This document shows positions 25,046 to 33,567 of a DNA stretch of 64,000 bases, piece by piece. The position numbers and the translations under genes were made by a program. The DNA comes from Tenuifilum sp. 4138str. GTDB taxonomy: Bacteria; Bacteroidota; Bacteroidia; Bacteroidales; Tenuifilaceae. Below the pieces are notes generated by a model. It did not search any database. It saw nothing but the letters and a program-made list of their open reading frames with translations, and was not told the origin of the DNA. Positions within the stretch are counted from its first letter, which is position 1; every line of letters begins with the position of its first letter. Location of the stretch: assembly GCF_041102575.1 (NCBI RefSeq), contig NZ_JBGCUE010000004.1:124001-188000 (forward strand). Direction: 5' to 3'.

Positions 25046-25798
25046 ATGCTAACAATCAAGGATTTACACGCCAAAATCAACGATAAAGAGATTCTCAAGG
25101 GTATCAACCTTGAGGTAAAAGCCGGGGAGGTTCATGCTATTATGGGGCCCAATGGCTCGGGAAAAAGCACATTGGCATCGGTTTTAACCGGTCGTGAGCT
25201 GGTTGAGGTTACTCACGGCTCCGTTACCTTCAATGGTAAGGATTTGTTGGAGATGTCGCCCGAGGTGCGTGCACGCGAAGGAATCTTCCTAAGCTTCCAG
25301 TATCCGGTTGAGATTCCCGGTGTGAGCATGGTTAACTTCATGAAAGCTGCCGTTAACGAGCACCGCAAGTACAGGGGATTAGAGCCCCTATCGGCTTCCG
25401 ATTTTCTGAAGATGATGCGTGAGCGTAAGGAACTGGTCGAAATTGATTCGGCTCTTACCAACCGCTCGGTGAACGAGGGCTTTTCCGGTGGCGAAAAGAA
25501 GAAAAATGAAATTTTTCAGATGGCCATGCTGGAACCCAAGCTCGCCATACTCGACGAAACAGACTCAGGACTTGATATCGATGCGCTACGCGTGGTGGCA
25601 AATGGTGTGAACAAGCTCAAACGACCCGATAATGCAGTTATTGTTATTACCCACTACCAGCGCTTGCTCGACTACATAGTTCCCGATTATGTACATATCC
25701 TTTACAATGGTCGCATTGTGAAAAGCGCCGGCAAGGAACTTGCCCTTGAGCTGGAAGAAAAGGGTTACGATTGGATTAAGAATGGTGAAAATGCCTAA
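25046..25798 (+). CDS. sufC: Fe-S cluster assembly ATPase SufC
   Basis: 250 residues, ABC ATPase. Walker A MGPNGSGKST (33-42), signature FSGGEKKKNE, Walker B AILDETDSGLD, and the SufC-typical H-loop ITHYQRLLDY. It drives conformational change in the SufBC2D scaffold complex. Separated from sufB by the S23 cassette and 27 bases from sufD. Confidence 0.97.
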   Translation: MLTIKDLHAKINDKEILKGINLEVKAGEVHAIMGPNGSGKSTLASVLTGRELVEVTHGSVTFNGKDLLEMSPEVRAREGIFLSFQYPVEIPGVSMVNFMKAAVNEHRKYRGLEPLSASDFLKMMRERKELVEIDSALTNRSVNEGFSGGEKKKNEIFQMAMLEPKLAILDETDSGLDIDALRVVANGVNKLKRPDNAVIVITHYQRLLDYIVPDYVHILYNGRIVKSAGKELALELEEKGYDWIKNGENA

Positions 25799-25825
25799 TC
25801 ACCCTGGTGATAAAATGTAAACGAT

Positions 25826-27193
25826 ATGTCCGATAAAACAATAGCAACACCCATACGCGAGGAACTGGTTAGCCTTTACCAGAATAACCTCAAGTTAATT
25901 ACCGAGGGTAGTGCCGATATCCTGAATAGACATAGGGAACAGGCCATGCAGCACTTTAGGGAACTAGGAATTCCATCGCAGAAAAATGAGAAGTATAAGT
26001 ATTCCCGCATTGAACCGCTATTCGCCCATGAGTATCAAAAGCACTTTGCCCCTAAACGCATAGCTTTTAACGTTGATGATATATTCCGCTGTGATATTCC
26101 TGAACTCGATACCCACCTGGCATTGGTGCTTAACGGATTTTACCTGCCAAAGGGCGAAAAGCTAACCACTCTGCCCAATGGTGTTATTTTTGGGAGTCTG
26201 GCCGAAGCTGCTATTAAGTTTCCCAACTTGGTAAATGGCAGGTATAACTCACTGGCTGAGAATAACACCGATGGTTTGGTAGCTCTGAATACAGCATTTG
26301 CCCAGGATGGTGTTTTTATTTACATCCCCCGGAATGTGGTGGAGAGCAAGCCCATTCAGATTATCAACCTGCTCATGTCCGATATGAATCAGCTGGTGCA
26401 GTATCGCAACCTTATTGTGGTTGAGGAAGGCGCTCAGGCAAATGTCCTTATTTGCGACCACACCCTCTCGCCCCAGCGGTTCCTATCAAACGTGGTTACG
26501 GAGATTTTTGTGGGCAGCAACGCCCAGCTCGAGTTTGTGAAGATGCAGAATGAGCATAACGATGCAGCTCAGCTTACCCACACCTATGCACACCAGCAGG
26601 CCGATTCCAGATTGGTTACCAACGTTCTTTCGCTTCACGGTGGTTTTATTCGCAATAATCTTGCTGTTACACTTGCAGGTGAGGGTGCCGATGCACAGCT
26701 CTACGGTCTTTATCTTACTGACCGCACCCAGCATACCGATAACTTTACTTTCATTGACCATGCTGTTCCCAACTGCACAAGCAATGAGCTCTACAAGGGA
26801 ATACTCGACGATCAGGCTACCGGTGCCTTTAACGGCAAGATCATGGTTAGGCGCGATGCCCAAAAAACTCAGGCCTACCAGTCGAACAACAACCTGCTGC
26901 TCACAGCCGATGCCCGTATGAATACCAAGCCACAGCTTGAGATATACGCCGATGATGTTAAATGCTCCCATGGAGCCACGGTTGGTCAGCTCGACAACGA
27001 AGCCCTTTTCTACATGCGGGCTCGTGGCATAGGCGAGCGCGAGGCAAAGCTGCTGCTGATGTTCGGTTTTGCACATGAGGTAGTTAAGCGAATTTCCATT
27101 GACACCCTCAGGGAACGCATCGACGATATGGTCAACAAACGCCTTCGCGGTGAACTATCGCGCTGCCACAACTGTCCAATGCATTGCTGTTAG
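25826..27193 (+). CDS. sufD: Fe-S cluster assembly protein SufD
   Basis: 455 residues with the beta-helix core shared with SufB, including IFVGSNAQLEFVKMQNEH and CSHGATVGQLDNEALFYMRARG near 385-405. It forms a heterodimer with SufB and is needed for iron acquisition. The C-terminus ends SRCHNCPMHCC, a cysteine-rich tail that may bind metal. Followed by a heptad array and a second S23 cassette. Confidence 0.96.
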   Translation: MSDKTIATPIREELVSLYQNNLKLITEGSADILNRHREQAMQHFRELGIPSQKNEKYKYSRIEPLFAHEYQKHFAPKRIAFNVDDIFRCDIPELDTHLALVLNGFYLPKGEKLTTLPNGVIFGSLAEAAIKFPNLVNGRYNSLAENNTDGLVALNTAFAQDGVFIYIPRNVVESKPIQIINLLMSDMNQLVQYRNLIVVEEGAQANVLICDHTLSPQRFLSNVVTEIFVGSNAQLEFVKMQNEHNDAAQLTHTYAHQQADSRLVTNVLSLHGGFIRNNLAVTLAGEGADAQLYGLYLTDRTQHTDNFTFIDHAVPNCTSNELYKGILDDQATGAFNGKIMVRRDAQKTQAYQSNNNLLLTADARMNTKPQLEIYADDVKCSHGATVGQLDNEALFYMRARGIGEREAKLLLMFGFAHEVVKRISIDTLRERIDDMVNKRLRGELSRCHNCPMHCC

Positions 27194-27228
27194 GGAGGGA
27201 CTGAAAGGGGTTGAAGAGGGGAAGGTTC

Positions 27229-27731
27229 GTTGATAGTTGATAGTTGATAGTTGATAGTTGATGGTTGATGGTTGATGGTTTGATGAAGGTTAAGGATAAA
27301 AACAACTAAAAATATGGATTATCAGGAACTTGAGGTATGGAAGGAGACCAAGGATTTGGTAAAATTAGTTTATAGTTTCACCAATAAATTCCCTGCCACA
27401 GAACAGTTCGGTTTGATACTTCAAATTCGTCGTGCTGCGGTTTCTATCCCTTCAAATATTGCTGAAGGAATTGGGCGCATGCATACAAAGGAAACAATTC
27501 AATTTCTTCATATCTCTAGAGGCTCTCTTTATGAACTTGAGACACAGTTGTTAATATCGAATGAACTTTTCAATTTAAACGGCGATGAGTTCAATTCGAT
27601 TTTAGAGAAAATTAAAACCTGCAAGAGAATTTTAAACGGTTTCATTAACTACTATAAAACCCTTGATGCATAATAAAATTAAACCAATGGACTTCAATTC
27701 AACTAACAACCATCAACCATCAACCATCAAC
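27229..27731 (+). mobile_element. Inverted-repeat cassette 2, S23-family gene between sufD and sufS
   Basis: Left arm: seven 7-base units at 27229-27277 (four GTTGATA, three GTTGATG) continuing with GTT. Right arm: AAC then three CATCAAC units at 27708-27731. The 24 bases at 27257-27280 and 27708-27731 are perfect reverse complements. They enclose an S23-family gene (27314-27673) and the first codons of sufS. Same design as cassette 1, with different repeat sequence and period (7 instead of 10). Confidence 0.6.
27314..27673 (+). CDS. Four-helix-bundle (S23/IVS family) protein, copy 2
   Basis: 119 residues with LEVWKETKDLVKLVYSFT and IRRAAVSIPSNIAEGIGRM (38-56), the family hallmark, and LHISRGSLYELETQL. 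Shares the same signature layout as copy 1 but is different at most positions, which suggests separate insertions rather than a recent duplication. Free-standing function unknown. Its stop codon is 13 bases from the preferred sufS start. Confidence 0.85.
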   Translation: MDYQELEVWKETKDLVKLVYSFTNKFPATEQFGLILQIRRAAVSIPSNIAEGIGRMHTKETIQFLHISRGSLYELETQLLISNELFNLNGDEFNSILEKIKTCKRILNGFINYYKTLDA

Positions 27732-28940
27732 TTAATTCAGCGTCGCTCTGACTTCCCAATCCTATCCCGCGAGGTTTTCGGGCGGCCTTTGGTTTACTTT
27801 GACAATGGGGCAACAACCCAGAAACCCCTTTGCGTGCTGCAAACCATTGAGCGGTTCTACAGGGAGATAAACGCCAATATTCACCGTGGGGTTCATAAGC
27901 TTAGCGAGGAGTCGACCCGTGAGTACGAGAATGCTCGCGAGGTTGTTCGGAAATTCCTTAATGCCCGAAAAACATCCGAGATAATATTTACCTCCGGGAC
28001 TACCGCATCAATCAACCTTGTGGCATACTCGTTTGGCGAGGTGTTTGTCCACCAGGGCGATGAGGTGCTGGTAACCGAAATGGAGCACCACTCCAACATT
28101 GTGCCCTGGCAGCTGCTTTGCGAGCGTAAGGGCGCAACCCTAAAGGTGCTTCCCTTTGATAGCAATGGCGCGCTAATGCTCAATAAGCTACCCGAATTAC
28201 TTACCCCAAAAACCCGTATAGTTGCTGTAACGCAGGTGTCAAACACCCTGGGAACGGTTAATCCTATAGCCGAGATTGTGCGCATAGCGCACAGCCAAAA
28301 CATCCCCGTGCTGGTTGATGGCGCTCAGGGGGTAAAGCATGGTAAAATTGATGTTCAGCAGCTCGATGCCGACTTTTATGCCTTCTCGGGGCATAAGATT
28401 TATGGCCCAACCGGTATAGGTGTGCTTTACGGTAAGGAGGAATGGCTTGAGCGTATGGTGCCCTGGCAGGGCGGTGGCGATATGATTGCAACCGTATCGT
28501 TTGCCAAAACCACCTTCAACGAGCTACCGTTCAAGTTTGAGGCGGGAACAGCCAACTACATCGGTGCAGCCGGATTGGCTACCGCGCTTAACTACTATTC
28601 AAGCATTGGCCCCGATATTGCCACCGCATACGAGGATGAGCTGCTAAAATACGCTACCACAAAGCTAAAAGAGATAGATGGGCTAACCATTTACGGAAAT
28701 GCACCGGAAAAGGCAGCCATCATCTCGTTCTTGCTCAACGGAATTCATCCGTACGATACCGGCATGATACTCAATAAGATGGGCATAGCCGTTCGTACAG
28801 GCAACCACTGCACCCAACCCGTTATTGACCACTTCGGCATCGATGGCACTGTGCGTGCCTCGCTGGCGTTCTATAACACCTTTGAGGAAGTTGACCGACT
28901 GGTGGAAGCCCTCCATAAGGTAAAGGAGATGTTTGGCTAG
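27687..28940 (+). CDS. sufS: Cysteine desulfurase SufS
   Basis: 417 residues from ATG 27687 (an ATG at 27666 overlaps the S23 gene and is unlikely). PLP lysine in FSGHKIYGPTG, active-site Cys in TGNHCTQP, and the start of the conserved domain LIQRRSDFPILSREVFGRPL. SufS takes sulfur from cysteine for cluster assembly. The residues before LIQRR (MDFNSTNNHQPSTIN) are encoded by the right arm of cassette 2; relatives start close to the conserved domain. No SufE/SufU partner follows in the window. Confidence 0.95.
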   Translation: MDFNSTNNHQPSTINLIQRRSDFPILSREVFGRPLVYFDNGATTQKPLCVLQTIERFYREINANIHRGVHKLSEESTREYENAREVVRKFLNARKTSEIIFTSGTTASINLVAYSFGEVFVHQGDEVLVTEMEHHSNIVPWQLLCERKGATLKVLPFDSNGALMLNKLPELLTPKTRIVAVTQVSNTLGTVNPIAEIVRIAHSQNIPVLVDGAQGVKHGKIDVQQLDADFYAFSGHKIYGPTGIGVLYGKEEWLERMVPWQGGGDMIATVSFAKTTFNELPFKFEAGTANYIGAAGLATALNYYSSIGPDIATAYEDELLKYATTKLKEIDGLTIYGNAPEKAAIISFLLNGIHPYDTGMILNKMGIAVRTGNHCTQPVIDHFGIDGTVRASLAFYNTFEEVDRLVEALHKVKEMFG

Positions 28941-29143
28941 GTTCCACAATTGTTTGTGTGCGTAAGTTTCAGATAAAGGCTTGAATATTAAAATCCACAC
29001 TAAATCTTGCGTGGATTATATTCTGTGACAAATAATTACTATAAGAATGCCTACACGAAGTACATCTCTGTGCGAGCGAAGGGTGCTGGGAATCTGCTTT
29101 TTATATTATTAATAGTCTTTCGTTTAATTGCCCAAATTTAGTT
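28941..29143. other. Intergenic stretch between sufS and the NurA-like gene
   Basis: Contains a hairpin AATCCAC...GTGGATT (28992-29017) with a weak T-run after it, possibly the suf terminator. No gene is seen, and no direct repeat marking the island edge is recognised. Confidence 0.4.
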
Positions 29144-30481
29144 TTATTTTCCTTTTAATTCATTTGCAAATAGTTCCAATGCTTTTGCTGAAGGATAAGT
29201 TGAAAGCGAAGCAATTTTATTTGCAAGTTCAATTGGAAGCAAAGCACCCTCAAATTTGTTACTTAAAATTTTAGGTAAAGTCGCTACAATGTTTTTGAAG
29301 TTTATAAGATGCTGCTGAGAGGGATTTAATACAAATTCGCCTCGTTGTCCTGTTGGAATATTGAGAACCATTTTGTGATAATCGTTAATCTTTACAAATA
29401 ATTTCGCACCGTAATTTGTATCTGCTCCATATACAGTTGTTGTATTGTTATGTTTGATTTGTTCCTGTATATATTTGTTATCTGGAATGAAACAATGCCC
29501 AACTGGTGCAGAATTACCAATTAATTGTAAATGGTCATAAAATTGTCCCGTCTTTTCTTGTCCAATCATTGCAATATCAAAGCCTTTCGATTTTGCAAAT
29601 TCAAAAAATCGCCTGATTGGTGCGGATAACTTTGCAAGTGTGGCACGTAAGGAAAGTGGGCCGTCTTTCACAAAAAGACAATTTTTTAAAACTTCTCGTT
29701 TGTTATCCCAAAAATATCGTATTGGGGTAAAAATCATTAATGTTTCGCTAACACTCATATAATCAGAAGCGACTTGATTTGGAGCAAAATCGTCTGTCAT
29801 ACATTGATGTAGACCGAACATATCTGTGATATAGATTTCGCCCTTACATTCAGGACAATTTCCTTTTTCCTCATCAAATGGAAGAGTTGCTACATTTTTT
29901 TCGCAATGTGGACAACCAAACTTTTCAAGTTCTGATTTTGGTGTGTCTAACCATTTTTCATAAGCAATCCACTTTAATGTTTCCATCATTGCACCATCAA
30001 GAGAATTGTTCAAACCTTTATCTTTAACAGATTCAAACATTATTTCTCGGATTGCATCATAATTTGATTTCCCTTCAATGTAAACGTTACGCAATGGAAA
30101 CGCAGTTGAATGATACAGTGCAGATTCTTTCATTAAATCACGTAAAGCGAAAGGATGTGGATTGTCTTTATCAATCTTTGAAATAGCAAATTGGTCAATA
30201 CGTAAAAGTGCTGATTTAACAAAGGCAATAGCTTTAAACGGTGGATTTGGATTTTCAATTACTTGTATAGAGCCATCGGTTGAAAAAACAATTTTTAATT
30301 CCTCACCGCCCGTTGGCAAAGGTTCCCACTTAGAAATACTACCCGTGTGTTCAACAATTTCGGGATCATTAAAGCTTTTACAAAGTTTTTGAACAAGTTC
30401 GCTTTGAATTACCTCTAAATGCCCGAGCTTGCTTGCACGCTCGGGTGGAAGTCTATTATCGTGTCCTCGTTGATATGGCAT
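29144..30481 (-). CDS. NurA-like nuclease with zinc-ribbon insertion
   Basis: 445 residues. NurA-type metal sites appear to be FSTDGSIQVIE (Asp69) and LFVKDGPLS (Asp273), with later candidate residues Asp354 and Lys310. Between them is a zinc ribbon, CPHC (190-193) and CPEC (209-212). NurA nucleases form dimers that work with the HerA translocase to resect DNA ends. The start ATG overlaps the stop of the HerA-like gene by 1 base, so the two are coupled. The nuclease assignment rests on motif pattern and the HerA neighbour; the Zn insertion is not in the archaeal enzyme. Lower GC than flanking genes. Confidence 0.65.
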   Translation of the reverse strand: MPYQRGHDNRLPPERASKLGHLEVIQSELVQKLCKSFNDPEIVEHTGSISKWEPLPTGGEELKIVFSTDGSIQVIENPNPPFKAIAFVKSALLRIDQFAISKIDKDNPHPFALRDLMKESALYHSTAFPLRNVYIEGKSNYDAIREIMFESVKDKGLNNSLDGAMMETLKWIAYEKWLDTPKSELEKFGCPHCEKNVATLPFDEEKGNCPECKGEIYITDMFGLHQCMTDDFAPNQVASDYMSVSETLMIFTPIRYFWDNKREVLKNCLFVKDGPLSLRATLAKLSAPIRRFFEFAKSKGFDIAMIGQEKTGQFYDHLQLIGNSAPVGHCFIPDNKYIQEQIKHNNTTTVYGADTNYGAKLFVKINDYHKMVLNIPTGQRGEFVLNPSQQHLINFKNIVATLPKILSNKFEGALLPIELANKIASLSTYPSAKALELFANELKGK

Positions 30482-32499
30482 TATTTATTAGTGTTTGAAG
30501 GTGGAGTAAATTTTTTTGCTTGCATAGAAACTACGAACCTATGTGAACGTGTAAGCATTCGCATATATCCGGGTGTTTTTGCTTGCAGGATATCATTTTT
30601 AATACTTTCGTAAGCTATATTGACTTTTGCGAGCTTATTTACGTCTTCTTGAGATGCTAAGTGTGCCACAAAAAAGTTTTCTGTTTGTGCAAGTAGATCT
30701 GAATTTATAGTTGATGGTGATTGTGTTGAGTAAACCATTCCGATATGATATTTTGCACCCTCTTTTGCAAAACGTCTATAAATTCTTGTTTCATCACTGT
30801 TGTCGTTATACCCAAAAAGATTGTGTGCCTCTTCAAAATATAGTTGAATAAAGTGATTGCCTAATTGATTATTTGTGAATTTATCGGTTTGATGATAAAA
30901 TACTGCTTCTGATAATTGACGTGAAAAATATGTCATTAAAATTTCATCAGCGTTCCCTAAATCAAGAATTACAGTTTGTCCCTCATCAAGTAAGTGTAAA
31001 ATGTTGGCTGTGTAATCTCCTGCTCGATGGTCATGATAACTCCTAAATCTTAATAAAATTGAAAAACCACTTCTGCCAGGGTTAGGTTCAAGCATTTCTA
31101 AAAGAGCATTGTCCTCTTGGTCGAAAATAGGATTGCCGCTACCTGAACGTAAATTTGGGTCGGCAGGGTTAGCTTTTTTAAATCTATGAATTACTTCCAA
31201 TTCTCTTTGAAGAGTATCAAGTGAGTTTGGAGCTTGAGGCACTTGTAATTGAAATGCTGAATAAGCTGCGTTTCTCAAAGCATCCGAAAAACCCGGATTA
31301 AAACCACGAACACTGTTGGCACTCGGAATAGAATTCCTTACAGTATTTTCATCACAAGCAAATTGACATTTGTGAAGCAGTGCAAAGTAGTACTGTATTT
31401 TTCTAATCGCTCGAATTTTTTCATTCATACGATTATTTGGAATAGCATTTACCTCTGAAAAATCCGGAATATCAACGGAAATAAATGCATCAACATAATC
31501 AGAGCCACTTCTCCCTGATTGACGAATTAGTGTATTCAAAACTTGTTTTGAGGAAAAAGGCGTATGATAGAAATTCAATTTAAGTGGCTGTGAAGGGGTA
31601 TTTGTTTTTGGAGTCAAAGCATAAACCGTGCATCTATCAGGATATGCCCCTCTTATTGATAGATTATCATCTTGTGGATTATCGTTTGCATATTCGCCAT
31701 TAATATCAAAAATCAATTGCCCCACGTTTCTTGTATCTCTTGTTGTTTCTAATAAACTTTGAACAATTAGTTTTACAACATTACTTTTGCCTAATCTTGT
31801 TTTCCCAAACATTGCCGTTCTGCAACCTTTGAAATCATTTGTTGAGAGAAATATATCTACATCAGGAAGTTTTTTTCCTGGAAGAGGTAATCTATTTTCT
31901 GTTAAACGAAGTTTCCCAATAGCAAATCTGTTTTCTTTCGGAACAAGTTCGTTGCTAACTAAATCTAACAACTTATCATCAGGAGAATATATTTTATATT
32001 TATGAGCACTCACATAATTGTTTAAGTCCCCCGAAAACTCAATTGTGTCTAATTGCGTTGGATGTGGATAAAACATCCCAAGAACTTTGGTTTTTAATGC
32101 ACCCCATTGCAGTTCACTTTGAGTAAAAATATCGAGCTCGGGCATAGATTTCTTTTGAAGTTCAAAATATGTTTGTTGCACCTCTTTTGATAGGGGGGTT
32201 GGTGCAGAATCTAAAACCCGAAGCAATGTAAAGTGTAATGGAATACTTTTGCCATTTTGTTCAAATGAATCTGGAACCATAATTAGCAAAGAGTTTCTTG
32301 GAATGCCACCAACATTTACTTTGAATGGATCGCAAGTAATTATTGTAATTTCATCATAGCCAATTTCCAACACATAGCCAACGAAACGGCTTTCGTTATA
32401 TCGTTTTGCAGTTTCTACACTCTCCTCTGTTTTAAGAAAATCGGAGAGAATTCTTAATGGATGATTCTGATTTGCTGCTGCATCTAAAAATTGGTCCAT
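30481..32499 (-). CDS. HerA-like hexameric DNA translocase ATPase
   Basis: 672 residues. After an N-terminal region (about 1-210) that fits a HAS-barrel, the P-loop is FGKTRLGKSNVVKL (231-244), followed by LIFDINGEYA (Asp265), Walker B IQLYFEEAHNLFG (551-563, catalytic Glu556/557) and VYSTQSPSTINSDLL near 590. This is the HerA/FtsK-type motor that pumps duplex DNA and partners NurA. The P-loop has RLGKS where HerA usually has TGSGKS. AT-rich: 18 G+C in the 60 bases from 30481, against 33 in 60 bases of sufS at 28021. Confidence 0.88.
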   Translation of the reverse strand: MDQFLDAAANQNHPLRILSDFLKTEESVETAKRYNESRFVGYVLEIGYDEITIITCDPFKVNVGGIPRNSLLIMVPDSFEQNGKSIPLHFTLLRVLDSAPTPLSKEVQQTYFELQKKSMPELDIFTQSELQWGALKTKVLGMFYPHPTQLDTIEFSGDLNNYVSAHKYKIYSPDDKLLDLVSNELVPKENRFAIGKLRLTENRLPLPGKKLPDVDIFLSTNDFKGCRTAMFGKTRLGKSNVVKLIVQSLLETTRDTRNVGQLIFDINGEYANDNPQDDNLSIRGAYPDRCTVYALTPKTNTPSQPLKLNFYHTPFSSKQVLNTLIRQSGRSGSDYVDAFISVDIPDFSEVNAIPNNRMNEKIRAIRKIQYYFALLHKCQFACDENTVRNSIPSANSVRGFNPGFSDALRNAAYSAFQLQVPQAPNSLDTLQRELEVIHRFKKANPADPNLRSGSGNPIFDQEDNALLEMLEPNPGRSGFSILLRFRSYHDHRAGDYTANILHLLDEGQTVILDLGNADEILMTYFSRQLSEAVFYHQTDKFTNNQLGNHFIQLYFEEAHNLFGYNDNSDETRIYRRFAKEGAKYHIGMVYSTQSPSTINSDLLAQTENFFVAHLASQEDVNKLAKVNIAYESIKNDILQAKTPGYMRMLTRSHRFVVSMQAKKFTPPSNTNK

Positions 32500-32506
32500 A
32501 GTATTT

Positions 32507-33307
32507 TTAATAGTTGGTGATTAAAACTTCTTTAGAGTCCTTTGTTTGAATACCAGGCTTATCACTTGTTCCAAAAGGAATTTTTCTTATCTTAAAATCT
32601 TGGTATAATTTCAAAATGTCTTTATGTGATGAGTTAGTCATTGCCCACCGAATATTTTTTGATTTTGGTAAACTTTTGAGAGTTTCAGATAAACGCACTT
32701 GTTCGTCAAAAAGAAATTTTCCGTTGCGATAATGTAATTCCATTAAATCTTTTTCACCAGGTTTGTAAGGAGGGTCAAGAAAAATAAAATCGTTTTTTGA
32801 GGCACTTAATATAATTTCTTCAAAATCACTGTTATGGATATTTGCTTTTCGAAGTGTTTTAGAAAGTTCTAGAATATTTTGATGAGTTATAACCCAGCGT
32901 CTTTCTTCTCCGCCATAACCCACATTAAAAACACCATTGCTATTGTGTCTCCACATTCCTTTAAAACAAGTTCTGTTTAAGTATAGTATTCGGGCAGCCT
33001 TGTAATACAATGGCTTCCCATCCATTTGCTTATCTCTAATTTCGTAGTATGCAGTTTTGCCTGATGGGAAAGACTCAAAAATTTCCCACACTTTGTGAGG
33101 ATATAATTTAATTCCCTTATAGAGCTCAATAAGTTCAGAATTCAAGTCAGAAATCAAAGCAGTCTCAGGATTTATATGAAAGAACACAGAGCCACCACCA
33201 ACAAAAGGTTCAATGTAAGTCCCTTTTATGTCTTTTTTTGTTGGTAAAAAGTTTACTAAATATGAAAGTAATTTTGATTTTCCCCCTGGGTATCTTAAAA
33301 ACTTCAT
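32507..33307 (-). CDS. D12-class DNA adenine methyltransferase (Dam-like)
   Basis: 266 residues. Motifs: RYPGGKSKL (5-13), SAM-binding EPFVGGGS (33-40), TALISDLNSELI (49-60), NRTCFKGMWRHN (111-122) and catalytic DPPY (178-181). It transfers methyl to N6 of adenine. The recognition site cannot be read from sequence; the class includes GATC and other targets. First gene of the island operon, 7 bases before the HerA-like gene, so it would protect host DNA if the other two act as a restriction activity. Confidence 0.92.
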   Translation of the reverse strand: MKFLRYPGGKSKLLSYLVNFLPTKKDIKGTYIEPFVGGGSVFFHINPETALISDLNSELIELYKGIKLYPHKVWEIFESFPSGKTAYYEIRDKQMDGKPLYYKAARILYLNRTCFKGMWRHNSNGVFNVGYGGEERRWVITHQNILELSKTLRKANIHNSDFEEIILSASKNDFIFLDPPYKPGEKDLMELHYRNGKFLFDEQVRLSETLKSLPKSKNIRWAMTNSSHKDILKLYQDFKIRKIPFGTSDKPGIQTKDSKEVLITNY

Positions 33308-33452
33308 TAGTATTTTTAAATTTATAAGTCGTTTTATGTTGTCGTATGTTGTTTACTAAGTCCTCATTAGGGTTACCAATAACTTGTTAATAACTGTAAC
33401 TAAAAATCATATACATTTTTTTGGATAAACCCTAAGTTGAATTTTATTAAAA

Positions 33453-33460
33453 CAAATATA
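33453..33460 (-). promoter_or_regulatory. Possible -7 box of the methylase-HerA-NurA operon
   Basis: Minus strand TATATTTG (33460-33453) matches TAnnTTTG; no -33 TTTG is evident. It would give a leader of about 140 bases. Confidence 0.35.
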
Positions 33461-33531
33461 ATAAATGTTTACACAGAGAACTAAAGAACTTTAATTTTCA
33501 TTATCGCTAACCAATTTTCCCGCTAAGACAC

Positions 33532-33539
33532 TATATTTG
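33532..33539 (+). promoter_or_regulatory. -7 box of the TonB-like gene
   Basis: TATATTTG at 33532-33539, 28 bases before the ATG; no clear -33 element. Confidence 0.45.
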
Positions 33540-33567
33540 TGAGGTAAATAGTATAGCTGCCTCCATA

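Noticed and set aside
24565-27673. S23-family genes as the Avd component of a diversity-generating retroelement.
   Set aside because: No reverse transcriptase or variable/template repeat pair is in the window.
28992-29017. Hairpin after sufS as a definite terminator.
   Set aside because: The stem is present but the T-run after it is weak, so it is mentioned only as a possibility.
29144-33307. Island as a BREX, DISARM or typical type I restriction system.
   Set aside because: There is no PglX/PglZ pair, no DrmA-type helicase and no HsdR/HsdS; the PglZ-like domain in the window belongs to PorX.
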